Source: Prunus persica (taxonomy: Eukaryota > Streptophyta > Magnoliopsida > Rosales > Rosaceae). From it: a stretch of 64,000 bases of DNA. The stretch spans positions 12,634,367 to 12,698,366 of the forward strand of contig NC_034010.1 of the NCBI RefSeq assembly GCF_000346465.2, read 5' to 3'. Made by a program: the position numbers and the translations under genes. The notes under the pieces were generated by a model. It was given only the letters and a program-made list of their open reading frames with translations, was not told the origin of the DNA and did no database searches. Positions 10,010 through 21,875 of this stretch are shown piece by piece (position 1 is the stretch's first letter; every line of letters begins with the position of its first letter).

Positions 10010-11830
10010 TTATCTTAAAACCAAAATCATAATGCACAACGACATAAAAGAAATATTTCCCTTACTTCCCATTAAACCGGGATGCCAAGATAAAACATGG
10101 ATGCTCATACAACTTTTTAAAACCAAGTTTTTAGATATTCAGTAACATTCTTTTGATAATCGATCCTCGTATGCCAACTACCCATACCACAAATTTATTC
10201 AGCTCAAGTTGCACGGTAGTGAGAGTGTCCATTCCATGGCTATACCTCATTGAACTATTCTCACAGCCGCCCGGATTGCAAGACTAGTCGGTCCATATAA
10301 CCCCGGGCCAGGTTTAGGGTATTGAATCCCAAGGTGGTCACTATGCCACCTTCACTCTCAGATCAACTCGGAACACTGTCAATGAAGCTGATGCCTAAAG
10401 TACGATTAAATCCATACAATTGATATGCAAACCAAAAGCAATGTTGAGTTCTCATGCAATCATATTTATTACTTCATACATACAGTAAAATACAAGCCTG
10501 GTTTAGTGGTCTCCCTACCTCGAGTCCAATGTTAATGCCTAGTCCCACACACCTTACTTGCCAAGTCGGAAATAAGCTCTTAATGTGCTAGGGTTAGGTC
10601 GAGTCACATTTTACGAACCCTAAGTCGAAGTACAAACCCTAGTTCGGAACCCTACGTCGTTGTCAGGAACTTAATGTGAAAACCCTAGTTCGGGTTATGT
10701 GGTAAATACTATCGCAATTTAGGAAATTTAGGAAAGATCAAAAATAAATTTGGATCCATAAGATAAGGTTAGGAACAAGTTTAGAGGTGGTCCAAAGCTT
10801 TAGGATTTTGATTTAGGACTTGAAAATACTTTTCGGAGGTTCAAAATAAATTTGTAATAATTAAAACAAATTTTGAAAATTTAAAACTCATTTCCAAAAG
10901 TCCAAAATTCATTTAAAATAATTAATTACTAATTAAAAGTAATTTTCGAAATTAAAAACTAATTAAAAATAATTTTCCAAATTTAATTACTAATTTTAAA
11001 ACTCCACAAAATAATTTAAAATAATTAAACATAACTATTTACTAATTATTAAGTAATTTCAGAAATTAAATAAAATAATTAAACACTACTTAAACATTAA
11101 ATAAAGATTAAATAAAGTCTAATTAATAATACAGTAATTAATAAAATATAAAGTAATAATTAAATGCAAAATTAATCTAATTAAACTAAGTTAGGAAATT
11201 AAAAAAACTAATTTGCGAAATAATTAGTTATTTTGGGAATAATTAAATTAATTAATTAAAACGACTTAATTACGCTAAAACAATAATAAAAACTAGTTAA
11301 CTAATTTTAAATAGCAAAACTAATAATTAAGCTAAACTAAGATAATTAAACTAAACTAAACCACAATGAAAACTAATTAAAACAACTCAAAAGGAGAAAC
11401 TTACCAAGGATGGAATGAGAAGCTTCAAGGGAGGAAATCAACTCCCAAAGGAAATTTGAGGAGATGGGAGGTCCAACTAGGGCTGTTGGATCTCAACCAA
11501 AAATCTGATTGGAGGGTCCATATTGCTTCAAAAATTGGAGAAAAACAACGAAGAATTGGCTGCAGCACGGAGGCACACGACATGTCGTATGGGAGGGATG
11601 GTCCAAATCGTTTGACGACGTTAGATAAACGACTGAAAACAAACTAAGTAAGCACGACCCGTTTGACAAACACACGAATCCTCAACCTAGTTAGCTTTTT
11701 ATGTGGGTAATTAACGTTGTGCCACGTCAGCACATAGTCAGGGTCTACCTCCAATCGCATAATGAAATGTCAGCACCTGTCAGAACACGTCAGTATCCTG
11801 TCAGCATCTCTCGTCCATCTGATCAGCTGA
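10010..11830. other. unassigned repeat-like DNA, possibly an old LTR
   Basis: No coding frame. 10.86-11.4 kb is extremely AT-rich, with AATTAA/TTAATT word repeats. 11.70-11.82 kb has several TGTCAGCA/ACGTCAG words in a row. The style resembles a long plant LTR on the minus strand, but no termini or target duplication can be fixed. Confidence 0.3.
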
Positions 11831-12087
11831 AATAATTTTTCTTTTCCAATTTTCTTATTTTTCAGAACTTCTAAAATCCACCAAAAATAGCTTCGAGCTC
11901 CGACCAATTCCTTGAAAATTCCAACGGCCTCGTCTCCACCTCTACTATTTTTTGTACCTTCACTTCTCCAAAATCCTTCAAAATATTTTCTGGAAAATTC
12001 TCCAACACTTAATATAAATCCAAATAAAGTCCAAAAATTCAAATTTAATTTCCAGAGATTCCAATCTTCACAATTTGAGTCCACAAA

Positions 12088-12291
12088 TTTTCTTTTTCAA
12101 ACAAATGGCTCCAACTAAAAATACAAATTTTTCTAGGGGCTCATAGAGGGATCCCTTAAATAAATTTACAGAGAGCTTCCATTGAGGGATCCAACACCCC
12201 TTTAGGGCCCACTCCGCATTGTATTTCACTAATCCAAACTGTTTATTTTGTAGAATCATTCAAAGATCATTTGTGCGAAAAATCACTTGAA
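12088..12291. mobile_element. old MITE, relative of the one at 33.3 kb
   Basis: The right half (AATCCAAACTGTTTATTTTG... CAAAGATCATTTGTGCGAAAAATCA) aligns by eye with the right arm of the element at 33299-33574. Both share GAGGGATCC(C) in the centre. The left arm begins TTTTTCAAACAAATGG, a worn counterpart of the right end. The element is diverged and the borders are approximate. Confidence 0.45.
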
Positions 12292-12299
12292 TTTGGATT

Positions 12300-13590
12300 C
12301 ATTTGATCACTCAATTAAAAGATTATGAATATGTACTTTTTCTTGTAGCACTGTTTTAAGATTCTTCCTCTTTATCTTTAAGAGATTCAGTTACGTTTGT
12401 TAAGAACTTCCACAACAATTGCACACATCATTTAAAGAGACTAAATGTACCATACAAGTGTTCAAAAAATTAAAAAACATAATGCAAGGATAATAATGGT
12501 ATTTCACACATCATTCAAATTTAAAAATATTACAGCTGGCCCTTTTGGAATTTTTCTTCAATTTAAAGGTTTATGTGTAAATTCAATGCAAGAAATGAGT
12601 TTTATTATAAATATATATTTTTAGACTGATATATTGTAAATGTAGAAATATATTAAGGGACACACGTAGAACCACACTTTTTAACTCACCATTTAAATTA
12701 TCGAATTAAGTAAGTTTCAACCTTTAGAATTGTATTTGTTTAATGGGCAATCCTTTTCTTTCACACATCATTCAAATTTAAAAATAATTAAACATTTTGG
12801 ACAACATTGCAGCCCAACTTTTAAGACTATTCATTATTTTATTATATTCTCTCTCCCCTCTCTTCCTTTTTTTGTTTAATGGGCGAACGTTTTCTTTCAT
12901 CTTCTATCTTCTTTCCGCTGCTTTCTCTGGCTTTATTGTACATGAGTTTACACTCACACACACCCTCAAAAAGTTTCCAACGAATTCCTCATTGAAAGAG
13001 TTTTGTAGTTTATTTTCCTTCTTCATAACATTTGGTCATTGTGCTGTGTCCATGAAATTCAATGATTTCAAACAGTGAAGGAAATATAGATTAATAAGCA
13101 TTTTGTCAGTCTTTGTTTAATAAATTTAATAAATTAGACTTGGAGTAAAGAATGAATTATTAAAGTAGTTGGGGTTGTTAATTGTCAGTCTTTGTTTAAT
13201 AAGCACTTTGTCTAAGTCTTTGTTCACATGTGGATATCAGAAATCTCAGCAAAGATTTTTAGTAAATTTAGGTTTTACCCATAAAAAACTTTCACTTTTG
13301 AAAAAAGCCAAAGCTTTTTCAAAAAAGACAGAATAACCTCTCAACTTTCAAACCAAAGACATGCAAATGTAAAGGATTTCTTAGGAAATCAAAAAATAAA
13401 TAAGGGCAATTTTGTCCATTTTAGCTTCTTTTAAAAATTTTCTCTCTCCTTTGGGCTTTTCCAAAGTCTCCCAAGATTTTTCGTAACAAAACATATTTTT
13501 AAAATCCGAATTGATACACAATATTCAAAAAGTACTTGACGCAAAAAAGCAAACAAAATACTGAAATTTCAAATTATTCAAAAAGTATCA
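12300..13590. other. unassigned intergenic DNA
   Basis: AT-rich. A short block, CACACATCATTCAAATTTAA, occurs twice (about 12503 and 12762). A 93-codon open frame at 12797-13078 has no recognisable domain and biased, low-complexity content, so I do not call it a gene. Confidence 0.4.
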
Positions 13591-13639
13591 TTGTCGAAGA
13601 CGGTAGGTACTAGGTAAGGTCCAGCATTTGGATCTGGGT

Positions 13640-14590
13640 TTTGGAAATATTCCTTTGCGGCAATGGTAAGGTTGAAGGTGGTGGTGGGATTGAGTTGGGC
13701 CGGACCGGGCTTTAAAGAGGAGAGAGAAAATATCGGGCTGGACCAGGCCGAATTTTTTTAGAAAATTCAAAGCCCAAGCCTGACCCATGAACTGGGCTTG
13801 AGAAAGCCCATCAGGCCGGGCCGGGCTAAACCCAACGGGTGGGGCCTAAACGGGCCCTACTTCATTAAAAAAAATCATTAACTTAATCATAAAGGCATTT
13901 TAGTCCAAATTTGAGATTAAACTCACTTAATTCTAATATTTTCACTTCAAACAGAATTCATAAAACACCCAATAAAGTCACACAACTTAAAAAAATTTCC
14001 ACAAAAATAATAAAACCAAGTATTATTTTTGAGGTTATTACATAATTAGATCGTAATACGTTTTAAGAAATCATTTTAAAAAATACTAAGTATAAAAAAA
14101 AAAAAAATTAAAGGATGGTATGAATAAATATGCAAATATTTGGTGATGTGTTCAAGAAAAGCATGATTATATTTGGTGGCACGATTATGTTTCGTGATAT
14201 GATTATATTTGGTGATGTGATATGTTGTTCATCTTATTTATATATATATATATAATTGTTGAATTAATAATTGACACAAATTAATGTACTAATCATCCAC
14301 TTATAAACTAGGAATGAGTAAAGAAAAGTAAATGAAATGAAACAAATTATATATGTGATTTAAGTGATATAATCTTAAACCTAAACTCTTATTTATACAT
14401 AATTATATATATATATATGCGGGCCTAACGGGCCGGGCAGGGCTTTCTTGGGCTTAATCGAGCCTGGCCGGGCTTCAGACACCTAAGCCCAAGCCTAGCC
14501 CGGCCCAAGACAGGCCGGGCCGGACTTTTTTTTTGTGGGCCGGGCGGGCCCCCATCGGCCCATGAGCCCGCGGGCCAAATGATGAGGCCT
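13640..14590. repeat. GC-rich inverted-repeat element (GGGCCGGGC words)
   Basis: Two blocks crowded with GGGCCGGGC, AAGCCC and GGGCTT words (about 13675-13860 and 14417-14585) face each other around an AT-rich core of about 550 bp. The right block read in reverse has the same order of words as the left one. This is the look of subterminal inverted repeats of a non-autonomous DNA transposon, possibly hAT-like. No transposase and no sure terminus are visible. Confidence 0.45.
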
Positions 14591-14929
14591 AGGTGGGATT
14601 TCGACCACAGTTATGCTTTTTATTTTTATTTTTTGCTAAAAACACATGAACCCTATTGGATTAGTTTAGTTTTGATTTGGTTTTGGGACTGTGGATCCGC
14701 TCCCATCTCTATATATTTTTTCTCCATCAGTAAAATTGGTCGTATTGGACACATTTAAAAAAAAAAAACAAACAAAACAGAAAGTACGGAGAAACTAAAG
14801 GACAATGGAGATGAATAGGAAGAGTAGAAATCTCACTTCAGCTCGGGTGACCATTTCAACTTTCCATTATCCGTCTGATATCAAATTGGGTGATTCTATG
14901 GACCGACACCCAAAAATAATCTTTAGACA

Positions 14930-14941
14930 CACTATGCCAAA
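14930..14941 (+). repeat. CACTA-1 left terminal inverted repeat
   Basis: CACTATGCCAAA, identical to the reverse complement of 25079-25090. The sequence inside it is rich in GCATCG/CGATGC words up to about 15115. Confidence 0.75.
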
Positions 14942-15375
14942 TTTTACTTTCAGCAACACTACATAGGCATCGGTGAATAAAGAAATCGATGCTATTAATA
15001 GATTAGGCATCGATTTCATAAATAACGATACTAACAGATATAAAGACATCAGTACAAATTTTTGTTTTTTTTTATGACGATGCCTTTATTCCCCTTTAGC
15101 ATCATCTACATAACCACATATGCCTAAGAGCAACTCCACCCATTTACCCTTAGCCATAGCAAGGAGGGAGCTAGGGCAGCCACTATTCACGTGAATAGTG
15201 GTTGCCCTTGCAAATAGTATTTTGTGTTTCCACCCATTGCCATGGCTAAGGGCAATTACTATTCATTTTTTTAATTTTTTTCACAAATTTTTTTATGAAA
15301 ATAATTAATTTGGATAATATTTTCAGATAAGATTTCCGGGTTCCTACGTGTCAAGACTATTCATAATCGGATAAA

Positions 15376-15580
15376 ATTTCCGGATAAGATTTTTGGGTTC
15401 AAATTTCGGATGAATTTCAAAATTCAAATTTCAGATAAATTTTTGGGTTCAAATTTTGGATGAATTTCAAAATTCAAATTTCAGATAAATATGGGTTCAA
15501 ATTTCGGATGAATTTCAAAATTCAAATTTCATACAAATTTGGGTTCAGATTTCGAATGAATTTCAAATTTCAAATAAGGT
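15376..15580. repeat. four tandem repeats of about 48-50 bp
   Basis: The unit GGGTTCAAATTTCGGATGAA... starts near 15395, 15445, 15493 and 15541. The array lies just upstream of the Harbinger transposase TATA-like box (CTATAAAAC, about 15630). Confidence 0.8.
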
Positions 15581-15725
15581 TTTCATCCAATCAAATCAAG
15601 CCACGTGGCATGTCTATCTTGCCAAAATTTTCTATAAAACTAGAAGCTCAGCTCATACCTCTCACACCACATCTTTCTATATTTTCATTTCTCAGAGTTT
15701 AGAATCCATACTTCATTCATTCTCA

Positions 15726-16922
15726 ATGGAAGATTTTAGGAGATGCTTGGAGAGGGAAGAGCGAGAAACAAATGAGAGAAACTGTAGAGCAGATGAAATC
15801 AAGGAGTTGCAGAGACAAGTCGATGAACAAGTTGTCATAGCAGTGGCTTTGCAAGATAAAGAGAACCAAGGTCGCCGTCGTGGTTCACAAGTCGGCCGCC
15901 GCCGGAATGTGGACAAACATAGGCATTCTCGGGGTAAGAATCTTTTGGAAGATTATTTTATCCCAACTTCTTTGTACTCTGATGTTGATTTTCGAAGGCG
16001 ATTTAGAATGCAACCCCATTTGTTCAATAAAGTCATGCATGATATTTGCAATTATGATGCATACTTTGTTCAAAAGTGTGATGCCGCTGGGGTTTTAGGG
16101 CTTCTTCCGAAGCAAAAGCTTACAGTAGTTATACGATTGTTGGTGTATGAAGTATCTGCTGATCAGGTGGATGAGATTGCCAGGATGGGAATGTCCACTA
16201 CGTTGGAGGCTTTGGTAAGATTTTGTCAAGCAGTTGAAACTCTATACACTAGGGACTACCTGCGTAGACCTACTCCCAGGGACCTCCAACGGCTTCTATA
16301 AAAAGCCGAAGCTCGAGGATTTCCAGGAATGATTGGTAGCATCGACTGCATGCACTGGCAATGGAAGAATTGCTTAACTGCCTTGCAAGGTGATTACGGA
16401 AATAGAAAAGGCCAACAAAATATCATCCTAGAAGCCGTTGCTGGCTTCGACACATGAGTTTGGCATGCCTTCTTTGGAGTTGCAAGATCCCAAAATGACC
16501 TCAACGTGTTGGGTCAATCCCCAGTCTTCAATGATGTATTGAGAGGCCAGGGCCCCAATATCACCTATTAAGTCAACAATACAGTGTACCAGACGGGGTA
16601 TTATTTGGCTGACGGCATCTACCAAAAGATTATGATGACTTGCATCATCCTCCATAATATGATTGTGGAGGATGAGTACGATTGTGATGCTTTAGAGGTC
16701 TACGAACCGGATCCAATGAACACGGCCTTGACACAGATTTATGAAAGGCCCATGGGGCCAAGTGGAGAATCGTTTGAGCCGGAACCATTAGTGAGGGATG
16801 GTCGTTTCATGACCCGGATGATAGATCGATATACAGAGATGCAATCTTCGTATATTCATGAAATGCGTCAAGTTGACTTGATGGAGCATCTATGGGCGGT
16901 GAAAGGCAATGAAGATGAATGA
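15726..16922 (+). pseudogene. PIF/Harbinger transposase (DDE_4 type), broken
   Basis: Would cut and paste the Harbinger element through a DDE nuclease domain. The ATG follows a TATA-like box by about 95 bp. The N-terminal frame (191 codons) has MEDFRRCLEREERE, a basic stretch, FRRRFRMQPHLFNKVMHDI and KLTVVIRLLVYEVSADQVDEIARMGMSTTLEA, in the order of plant ALP1/Harbinger transposases (each block 20 residues or fewer here or trimmed by me). A TAA ends it at 16301; the same frame then reads GFPGMIGSIDCMHW with the first Asp, and later YLADGIY with the second. Two further in-frame stops follow. Between GIYQKI and MMTCIILHNMIV about 50-60 codons are missing, including the block that normally holds the catalytic Glu. 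Confidence 0.85.
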
Positions 16923-17369
16923 TGGAGCATAGATGCTTTGGTTATGTTTTATTTAGTTATGGTTTGGTTGTGTTGTTTATTTATTTATTATGGTTTGGTT
17001 GTGGTTTGTTATTATTATTGTGCCTTGCTTGTAGTTTTTTTTATTTGAATTTTGTTTTGTTTGATGTATGGAATATGTAGAATAAAAAGGTATTTTATTG
17101 AATGCTTTGTTTATTAAATAAAGAAATCCAATACAAGTCATTAAGAATTACTACTACTAAAATAAAATACATGAATTACAACACTTTAATAGAAAACATG
17201 AAAAATACAAATACATAAAAGGTATGCCAACTAATTTAATGGTTTCCATCATTTAACCAATCCGTGTTGCTAGGCCCATCATCCCGGAAAAGTCTTCTTC
17301 TCATAACATCCCTTCGTTTTAGCTTCCAAAATTGTTTTGTTTCAGGGGACATATGGCTTGTATCCATCG

Positions 17370-18453
17370 TCATGGTTTCCCATCCGTCTTGTCCATATCT
17401 TTTTTGCGCAAATACTCCCTTTCTCGTGCATACTCGGCTTGAATTGCCAACTTGTTATCTTGGCGTTTCTGCTCCATTTCAATTCTTATGCCGTTCTGCC
17501 TTGCAATTTCCTCTAAAAACTTTGAATTATTATTGCTTGAATTACCCGCTTTCTTTGCCTTCGCACCCTTTCGGCCAATGGGCCTCGGCTCCTTTTCGAT
17601 GGGTGAGTCTTGACTCATAGGGGAATCGAGAGGTGAATCCGATGTCATTGAATCACGGAGTGACGTCTCGTTTAACACAACGGCTGGACCCGTCGGAATA
17701 ATTATGAAGCGTTTGCAATATTTCATCACCTCCCAACATTCATGATGGTTGAAACTTTTTTTGCCACCCCCGGTTGCACCAAACCACATCTGTGCTTGAA
17801 TCATTTATTTAACAAAAAAATGGAAATGCAAGAAATATTTAAAATATATTGGATATGCAAGTAACAAAAAAAATAAAATAATGGAAATGCAATTAACCTT
17901 ACAAATAAATTAGAACTGCAAGAAAAATTAAGAAACAATTGGAAATGCAAGAAATATTAACAACATATTGAAAATGCAAGAAATATTAACAAAATATTGA
18001 AAATGCAAGAAATATTAACAACATATTAAAAATGCAAGAAATATTAACAAAATATTGAAAATACAAGAAATATTAACAAAATATTGAAAATGCAATAAAT
18101 ATTAACAAAATATATATATTAGGAGATTAAACTTAATAAAACGAAAATTACAAAATACTTACCTCGTTAGTACGATTTTCCCCACTTCTATAGTTGTCCA
18201 TCGCTTTTGCCAAGACATCTCTCCATTTTCCCAACTCTTTATTGAGAATTTTTCACCTACTAGACAATGCCATCTTCATACGAGTCGACCCCGGAATTTT
18301 TTCACAAAATTCGGCATGCATTTTTTTCCACATATGAAAAAATTTCATCTTATTGCCTGACACGGGACAATGACAAACTTGGAGCCAAACCTCACACAAG
18401 GAAACATCTTCCATGGTGCTCCACGCTCCTTCGGTTTCGATAGAAGAAGCCAT
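17370..18453 (-). pseudogene. Harbinger-associated Myb/SANT-like protein, broken
   Basis: Second gene of PIF/Harbinger elements; it binds element DNA and assists the transposase. The minus-strand start at 18453 reads MASSIETEGAWSTMEDVSL, a SANT-like Trp-rich start, then FFHMWKKMHAEFCEKIPGST. A TAG replaces an expected Trp after ALSSR (about 18253). The second exon (17804 to 17370) has GGGKKSFNHHECWEVMKYCK and then a charged, coiled-coil-like tail rich in E, R and K. The intron between them holds a 29-bp tandem array. It is transcribed toward the transposase gene, as usual in this superfamily. Confidence 0.8.
17940..18112. repeat. 29-bp minisatellite, six copies
   Basis: Six near-identical units of GAAAATGCAAGAAATATTAA + CAAAATATT inside the intron of the Harbinger Myb-like gene. 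Units differ by single bases (CAACATATT versus CAAAATATT). Confidence 0.85.
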
Positions 18454-18942
18454 AAAAATAAGAAATAAAAATACAAGGTGAAAGAGAGGAAAATGTTGAG
18501 TAAAAAGTGAATAATAGTAGAAGTATAATAAAATGTATGAGGATTGGTGTGTGAAAGTGAAGGGTATTGATAGGTATTTATACAAAAAAAAAAAATCAGA
18601 ATTTTTTAGAATTTTTTTAAAAAAATTTCAATGTTTTTTCATAATTTTATTGCCCAAAAAATGCCAACCGTTGGATTGGATTCGGAGAAGCAGATCGGAG
18701 CGCTGGGGGCGTGACACGTGGTTTTTGCCCGTTGGAGGTTGCGTCGCGCTGACGTCAGCCCGACGTCGCGCATGACGTCACAACACGCGAGCTCGACCTC
18801 TGGCTAAACTGGCTTTCGGACCAGCCAGACTTCGTGGGACTCACTCCCAGTCCGAACTTGGGCTCACCGATAAAACGAGATATATATATATATATTTTTT
18901 TTCCCCAGCCTTGGACTCAGCTCATTGCTGGAGTTGCCCTAA

Positions 18943-19770
18943 AGGGATTAATTTTTATTTTATTTTTAAGAGGGACATTTTTTGGTAACATCCCTCCGAT
19001 GCCTAACGTCGAGTCAACCCTAACCCAAAATTTTCACGCTCTCCCTCGCAAACTCTCTGCCCAAAACTTCATCTCCCTCTCAAACTCTCGCCCTAATTAC
19101 TTCCAGCTCCCTCTCAATTTTTCACTCCCTCTCAAACTGTCACCCTAAAACTTCATCTCCTGAAAGTCTCTCTTTCTTCTCTCTCCTCCATCACTGCCCC
19201 GTTCTTGCTAAAACTATCAGATGCTCAACCATTACGATTCACAGTGAGAATCATTCTTCCATTTCAACGATTCTCAAGCCAGCTCACACAATTTCTCAAG
19301 CCAGCTCACACAATTTCTCAAGCCCAGACTCTTAGACGGAAGTTTAAGTCGACGATTGTGTGGTTTTGTCTATCAGTGAAGCATTTCCCATTCCCCCAAA
19401 AGTTAGGGTTTTGATCACACCCCACACTTCCTCTTCTGGTAAGCTTTTCTTCTCTCTTCACAACTAAAATTTAGGTTAAACATTCTTTCTCTCAATACTG
19501 GGAAAATCTTCAAAGTTTTTGGAGTTGCAGAGCCGTAACTTTTAGAAATTGTTGTTGTTACATTTTCCTAAGCAAGCATCTGCTACTAATTTGTCTTTTT
19601 GGATTAGAAAGTCTAAAATTGTCTAGAGATCTACAAAGCTGTTAACTTGGGATTAAATGATACAGCAGTTTTAATAATCAGCACCAGATCAATTTTTTAA
19701 AATATTTTTTTGTAGCTTTTTGTTTTAATATTCCATAACAATTAGTGTTAGGGAATGCTTTTAGTGGACT
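18943..19770 (+). other. captured non-coding fragment, probably promoter and 5' UTR
   Basis: Pyrimidine-rich sequence with CTCCCTCTCAAACTCT words, like a plant 5' leader. A GGTAAGCTT that could be a splice donor occurs near 19438. It precedes the NDPK fragment and may come from the ALY or another gene. No protein is recognised. Confidence 0.35.
19271..19324. repeat. 22-bp tandem repeat, 2.5 copies
   Basis: TTCTCAAGCCAGCTCACACA + AT repeated head to tail within the captured leader-like fragment. Confidence 0.85.
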
Positions 19771-19780
19771 GTGTATATAA
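19768..19780 (+). promoter_or_regulatory. TATA box of the NDPK fragment
   Basis: TGTATATAAACCC lies about 100 bp before the NDPK ATG at 19871, followed by a CT-rich leader. Position and sequence fit a plant TATA box, so the captured fragment includes its promoter. Confidence 0.55.
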
Positions 19781-19870
19781 ACCCTCGTTCCCTCACTCTT
19801 TCAATCTCATAGCATATCCCCACACTCTCAGAACTAGTACTTCTGCCGTCTTTAATCTTCAACGGAAAAG

Positions 19871-20729
19871 ATGGAGCAAACTTTCATCATGATCAAGCCT
19901 GATGGGGTTCAAAGGGGCCTGGTAATTTCTTCAAATTCTTCATCTATTGTATTCTTTTGGTACTTCAATTTTATAGCTTTATTTTGGTCTGTTAGTTTTA
20001 AAAACTGGGCAAAATCTTATGTGTGTTTGAGTGGGTTTGCCTAAGTTCTTGTTTTTGTTTATGAATTTCATAGCAAGTGTTACTGGTGTGGTGTTTGGTT
20101 GGTGCGAAAACCTAGGAATTGAAGGGTTTGGTTTTCTTTTGGGTGGACTGGGGAGCAAGCAAATTTTAACAATTCTGAGCTGGGATTTTAGGTTTTTATT
20201 TACATGCATCAAGTTTTAATATTTGTAGTATGTAGTGGTTGGATTTTACATGCATAATCTTGCGTTTTAATTACCTGTGGATGCGTGAAGTGGGTGAACA
20301 AAAGCCGTCCTTTTTTAACTTCGGCCATAGTTTTTTTCTTACACAGAATCCAATAAACTATTTTAATCCAATTCGTGCGTATTGTTTAATTATGTGAAAG
20401 TTTTCAAATTTTCTGAGAGGTTCATGTTTGTTGCAGGTTGGTGACATCATTAGCAGGTTTGAGAAGAAGGACTTCTATTTGAAAGGTAATTTCCAACCAA
20501 CGATGTTTGATCTTGTATGATTATGTGCACTTTGATAATTTGTGACAATCCTATTTAACAAGCCTTTCCTGTTTTATAATGATTATCAACTTGACTTACA
20601 GATAAAACCTTTCGGACATCAAATTTGATGTATGGCTTACAATTTTGTGTGTTAATTATACTACAATAAGTTTTTCGGGATGCTTAGCTAAATTTGGATG
20701 TGTAACTTATCAGGAATTTCTTCTCAATA

Positions 20730-20764
<35 letters not shown>

Positions 20765-21014
20765 CTTTCTGGTATCTGTTCAGGTTTGAAGTTCATCAAT
20801 GTGGATCGTCCTTTTGCTGAGAAACATTATGAGGACTTGTCTGCAAAGCCCTTTTCAGTGGATTGGTTGATTATATTATTTCTGATCCCGTTGTTGCTAT
20901 GATTTGGGAGGGTAAGAATGTTATCCTAACTGGTCGAAAGATTATTGGTGCCACCAACCCAGCAGAATCTGCCCCTGGAACCATCCGTGGTGATTTTGCA
21001 ATTGAGATTGGCAG
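19871..21014 (+). pseudogene. nucleoside diphosphate kinase fragment, exons 1-3
   Basis: NDPK moves the terminal phosphate from NTPs to NDPs in the cytosol. Exon 1 (19871-19921) encodes MEQTFIMIKPDGVQRGL with the family KPDGVQRG motif. Exon 2 (20437-20485) encodes VGDIISRFEKKDFYLK. Exon 3 (20784-21014) encodes [20 protein letters not shown] and, after a frame change, [20 protein letters not shown]. All introns keep GT/AG borders, so the copy was taken from genomic DNA. A one-base deletion in the T run of CCCTTTTCAGTGG shifts the frame. The last exon, with the catalytic His of NxxHGSD, is absent. It resembles plant cytosolic type I NDPK. Confidence 0.9.
20732..20764. repeat. poly(T) run of 33
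   Basis: Uninterrupted T run in intron 2 of the NDPK fragment. Its length is likely unreliable in sequencing. Confidence 0.9.
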
Positions 21015-21875
21015 GTAACCTGATTTACCATGTTTTCCTGTGTCTTTTGCATTTATAACTTTTTTAATTATTATGTTTTAATTTTTTGGTCTGAAAGATG
21101 AGTATATAGGTACTGTTGATGGCTATATAGGTAATGTGACCCCAAATTGTTCTCTTGAGAAAATGCTCAGCAGTAACAGCTTATCATGTTAATGGGAAAG
21201 CTGTTTCAAATAGATTGTTTGAACCTTTGATTGTTGCTAAAATTGTTGATGGTTCCAATTAGGCAGAAACACAATAGTCCAATCTGTCCAGGAGTTTTAT
21301 GGTTTGATTGCATCTCCTATGTTATTCTCATAAATTTCAATTTCTAGTGAATTTCTTCTGAGATAGTATTTTGACTGATTTATTCACTGAGGTTTCTGTT
21401 TGCTTCTAGATTACAAACTAATCATAAAAAACATGCACTGAGAATGTGAATATATTTGATGCGATGAAATTTGGTAAAGTGGTAAACTTCTTTTGTTTTA
21501 TGCTTGTTATGTTTTACATTCTAACTACTATATATGTAATTGTATATATATATAATTGTAGAAGAAAAGGGAAACTATACAAAGGAAAAAAAGCCTCTGT
21601 ATATGTCATGAAGATTTTAACTTGAATTACATTTTGCATGCTTGAATAAAGCTGTGTTTGTCTTTTTTTAGCTGTACTGTTTAGTGCTTATCAATAGTTC
21701 TAGGGGTCTTTTGTGTCAATTTGTTCTTGCAATATGTATTTTGTCTCCTGAGGATTGCAAATCAGTTAAACATGGGGTGATGTTAACGGTATTATGGTTT
21801 ACTTTATATATCCTCTTTAACTGCTAACTGATGTATTTGACTCAACCTTTGATTTCTTGTTGGTTCTGTTTTTAG
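21015..21875. other. intron-like junction between NDPK and ALY fragments
   Basis: AT-rich, no coding signal. It starts with the donor of NDPK intron 3 and ends with TTTTTAG, the acceptor of the first ALY exon. The breakpoint between the two source genes is somewhere here. Splicing across it would join the two fragments in one transcript. Confidence 0.5.

Larger units (their letters stand above)
15128..18939 (+). mobile_element. PIF/Harbinger element nested in CACTA-1
   Basis: Terminal inverted repeats GAGCAACTCCACC at the left and, read from the right end, GGGCAACTCCAGC. A TAA flanks both sides (15125-15127 and 18940-18942), the 3-bp T(A/T)A duplication typical of the superfamily. It carries the expected gene pair in convergent arrangement: a DDE transposase on the + strand and a Myb/SANT-like DNA-binding protein on the minus strand. 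Both genes are broken, so the copy is inactive. It lies 198 bp inside the CACTA-1 left end. Confidence 0.85.

Noticed and set aside
12797..13078. 93-codon hydrophobic open frame
   Set aside because: Phe/Leu-rich translation of AT-rich DNA, with no domain, no neighbouring gene structure and no support beyond length.
19871..21014. A functional NDPK gene
   Set aside because: Exon 3 is shifted by one missing base and the last exon with the catalytic His is not found before the ALY fragment begins.
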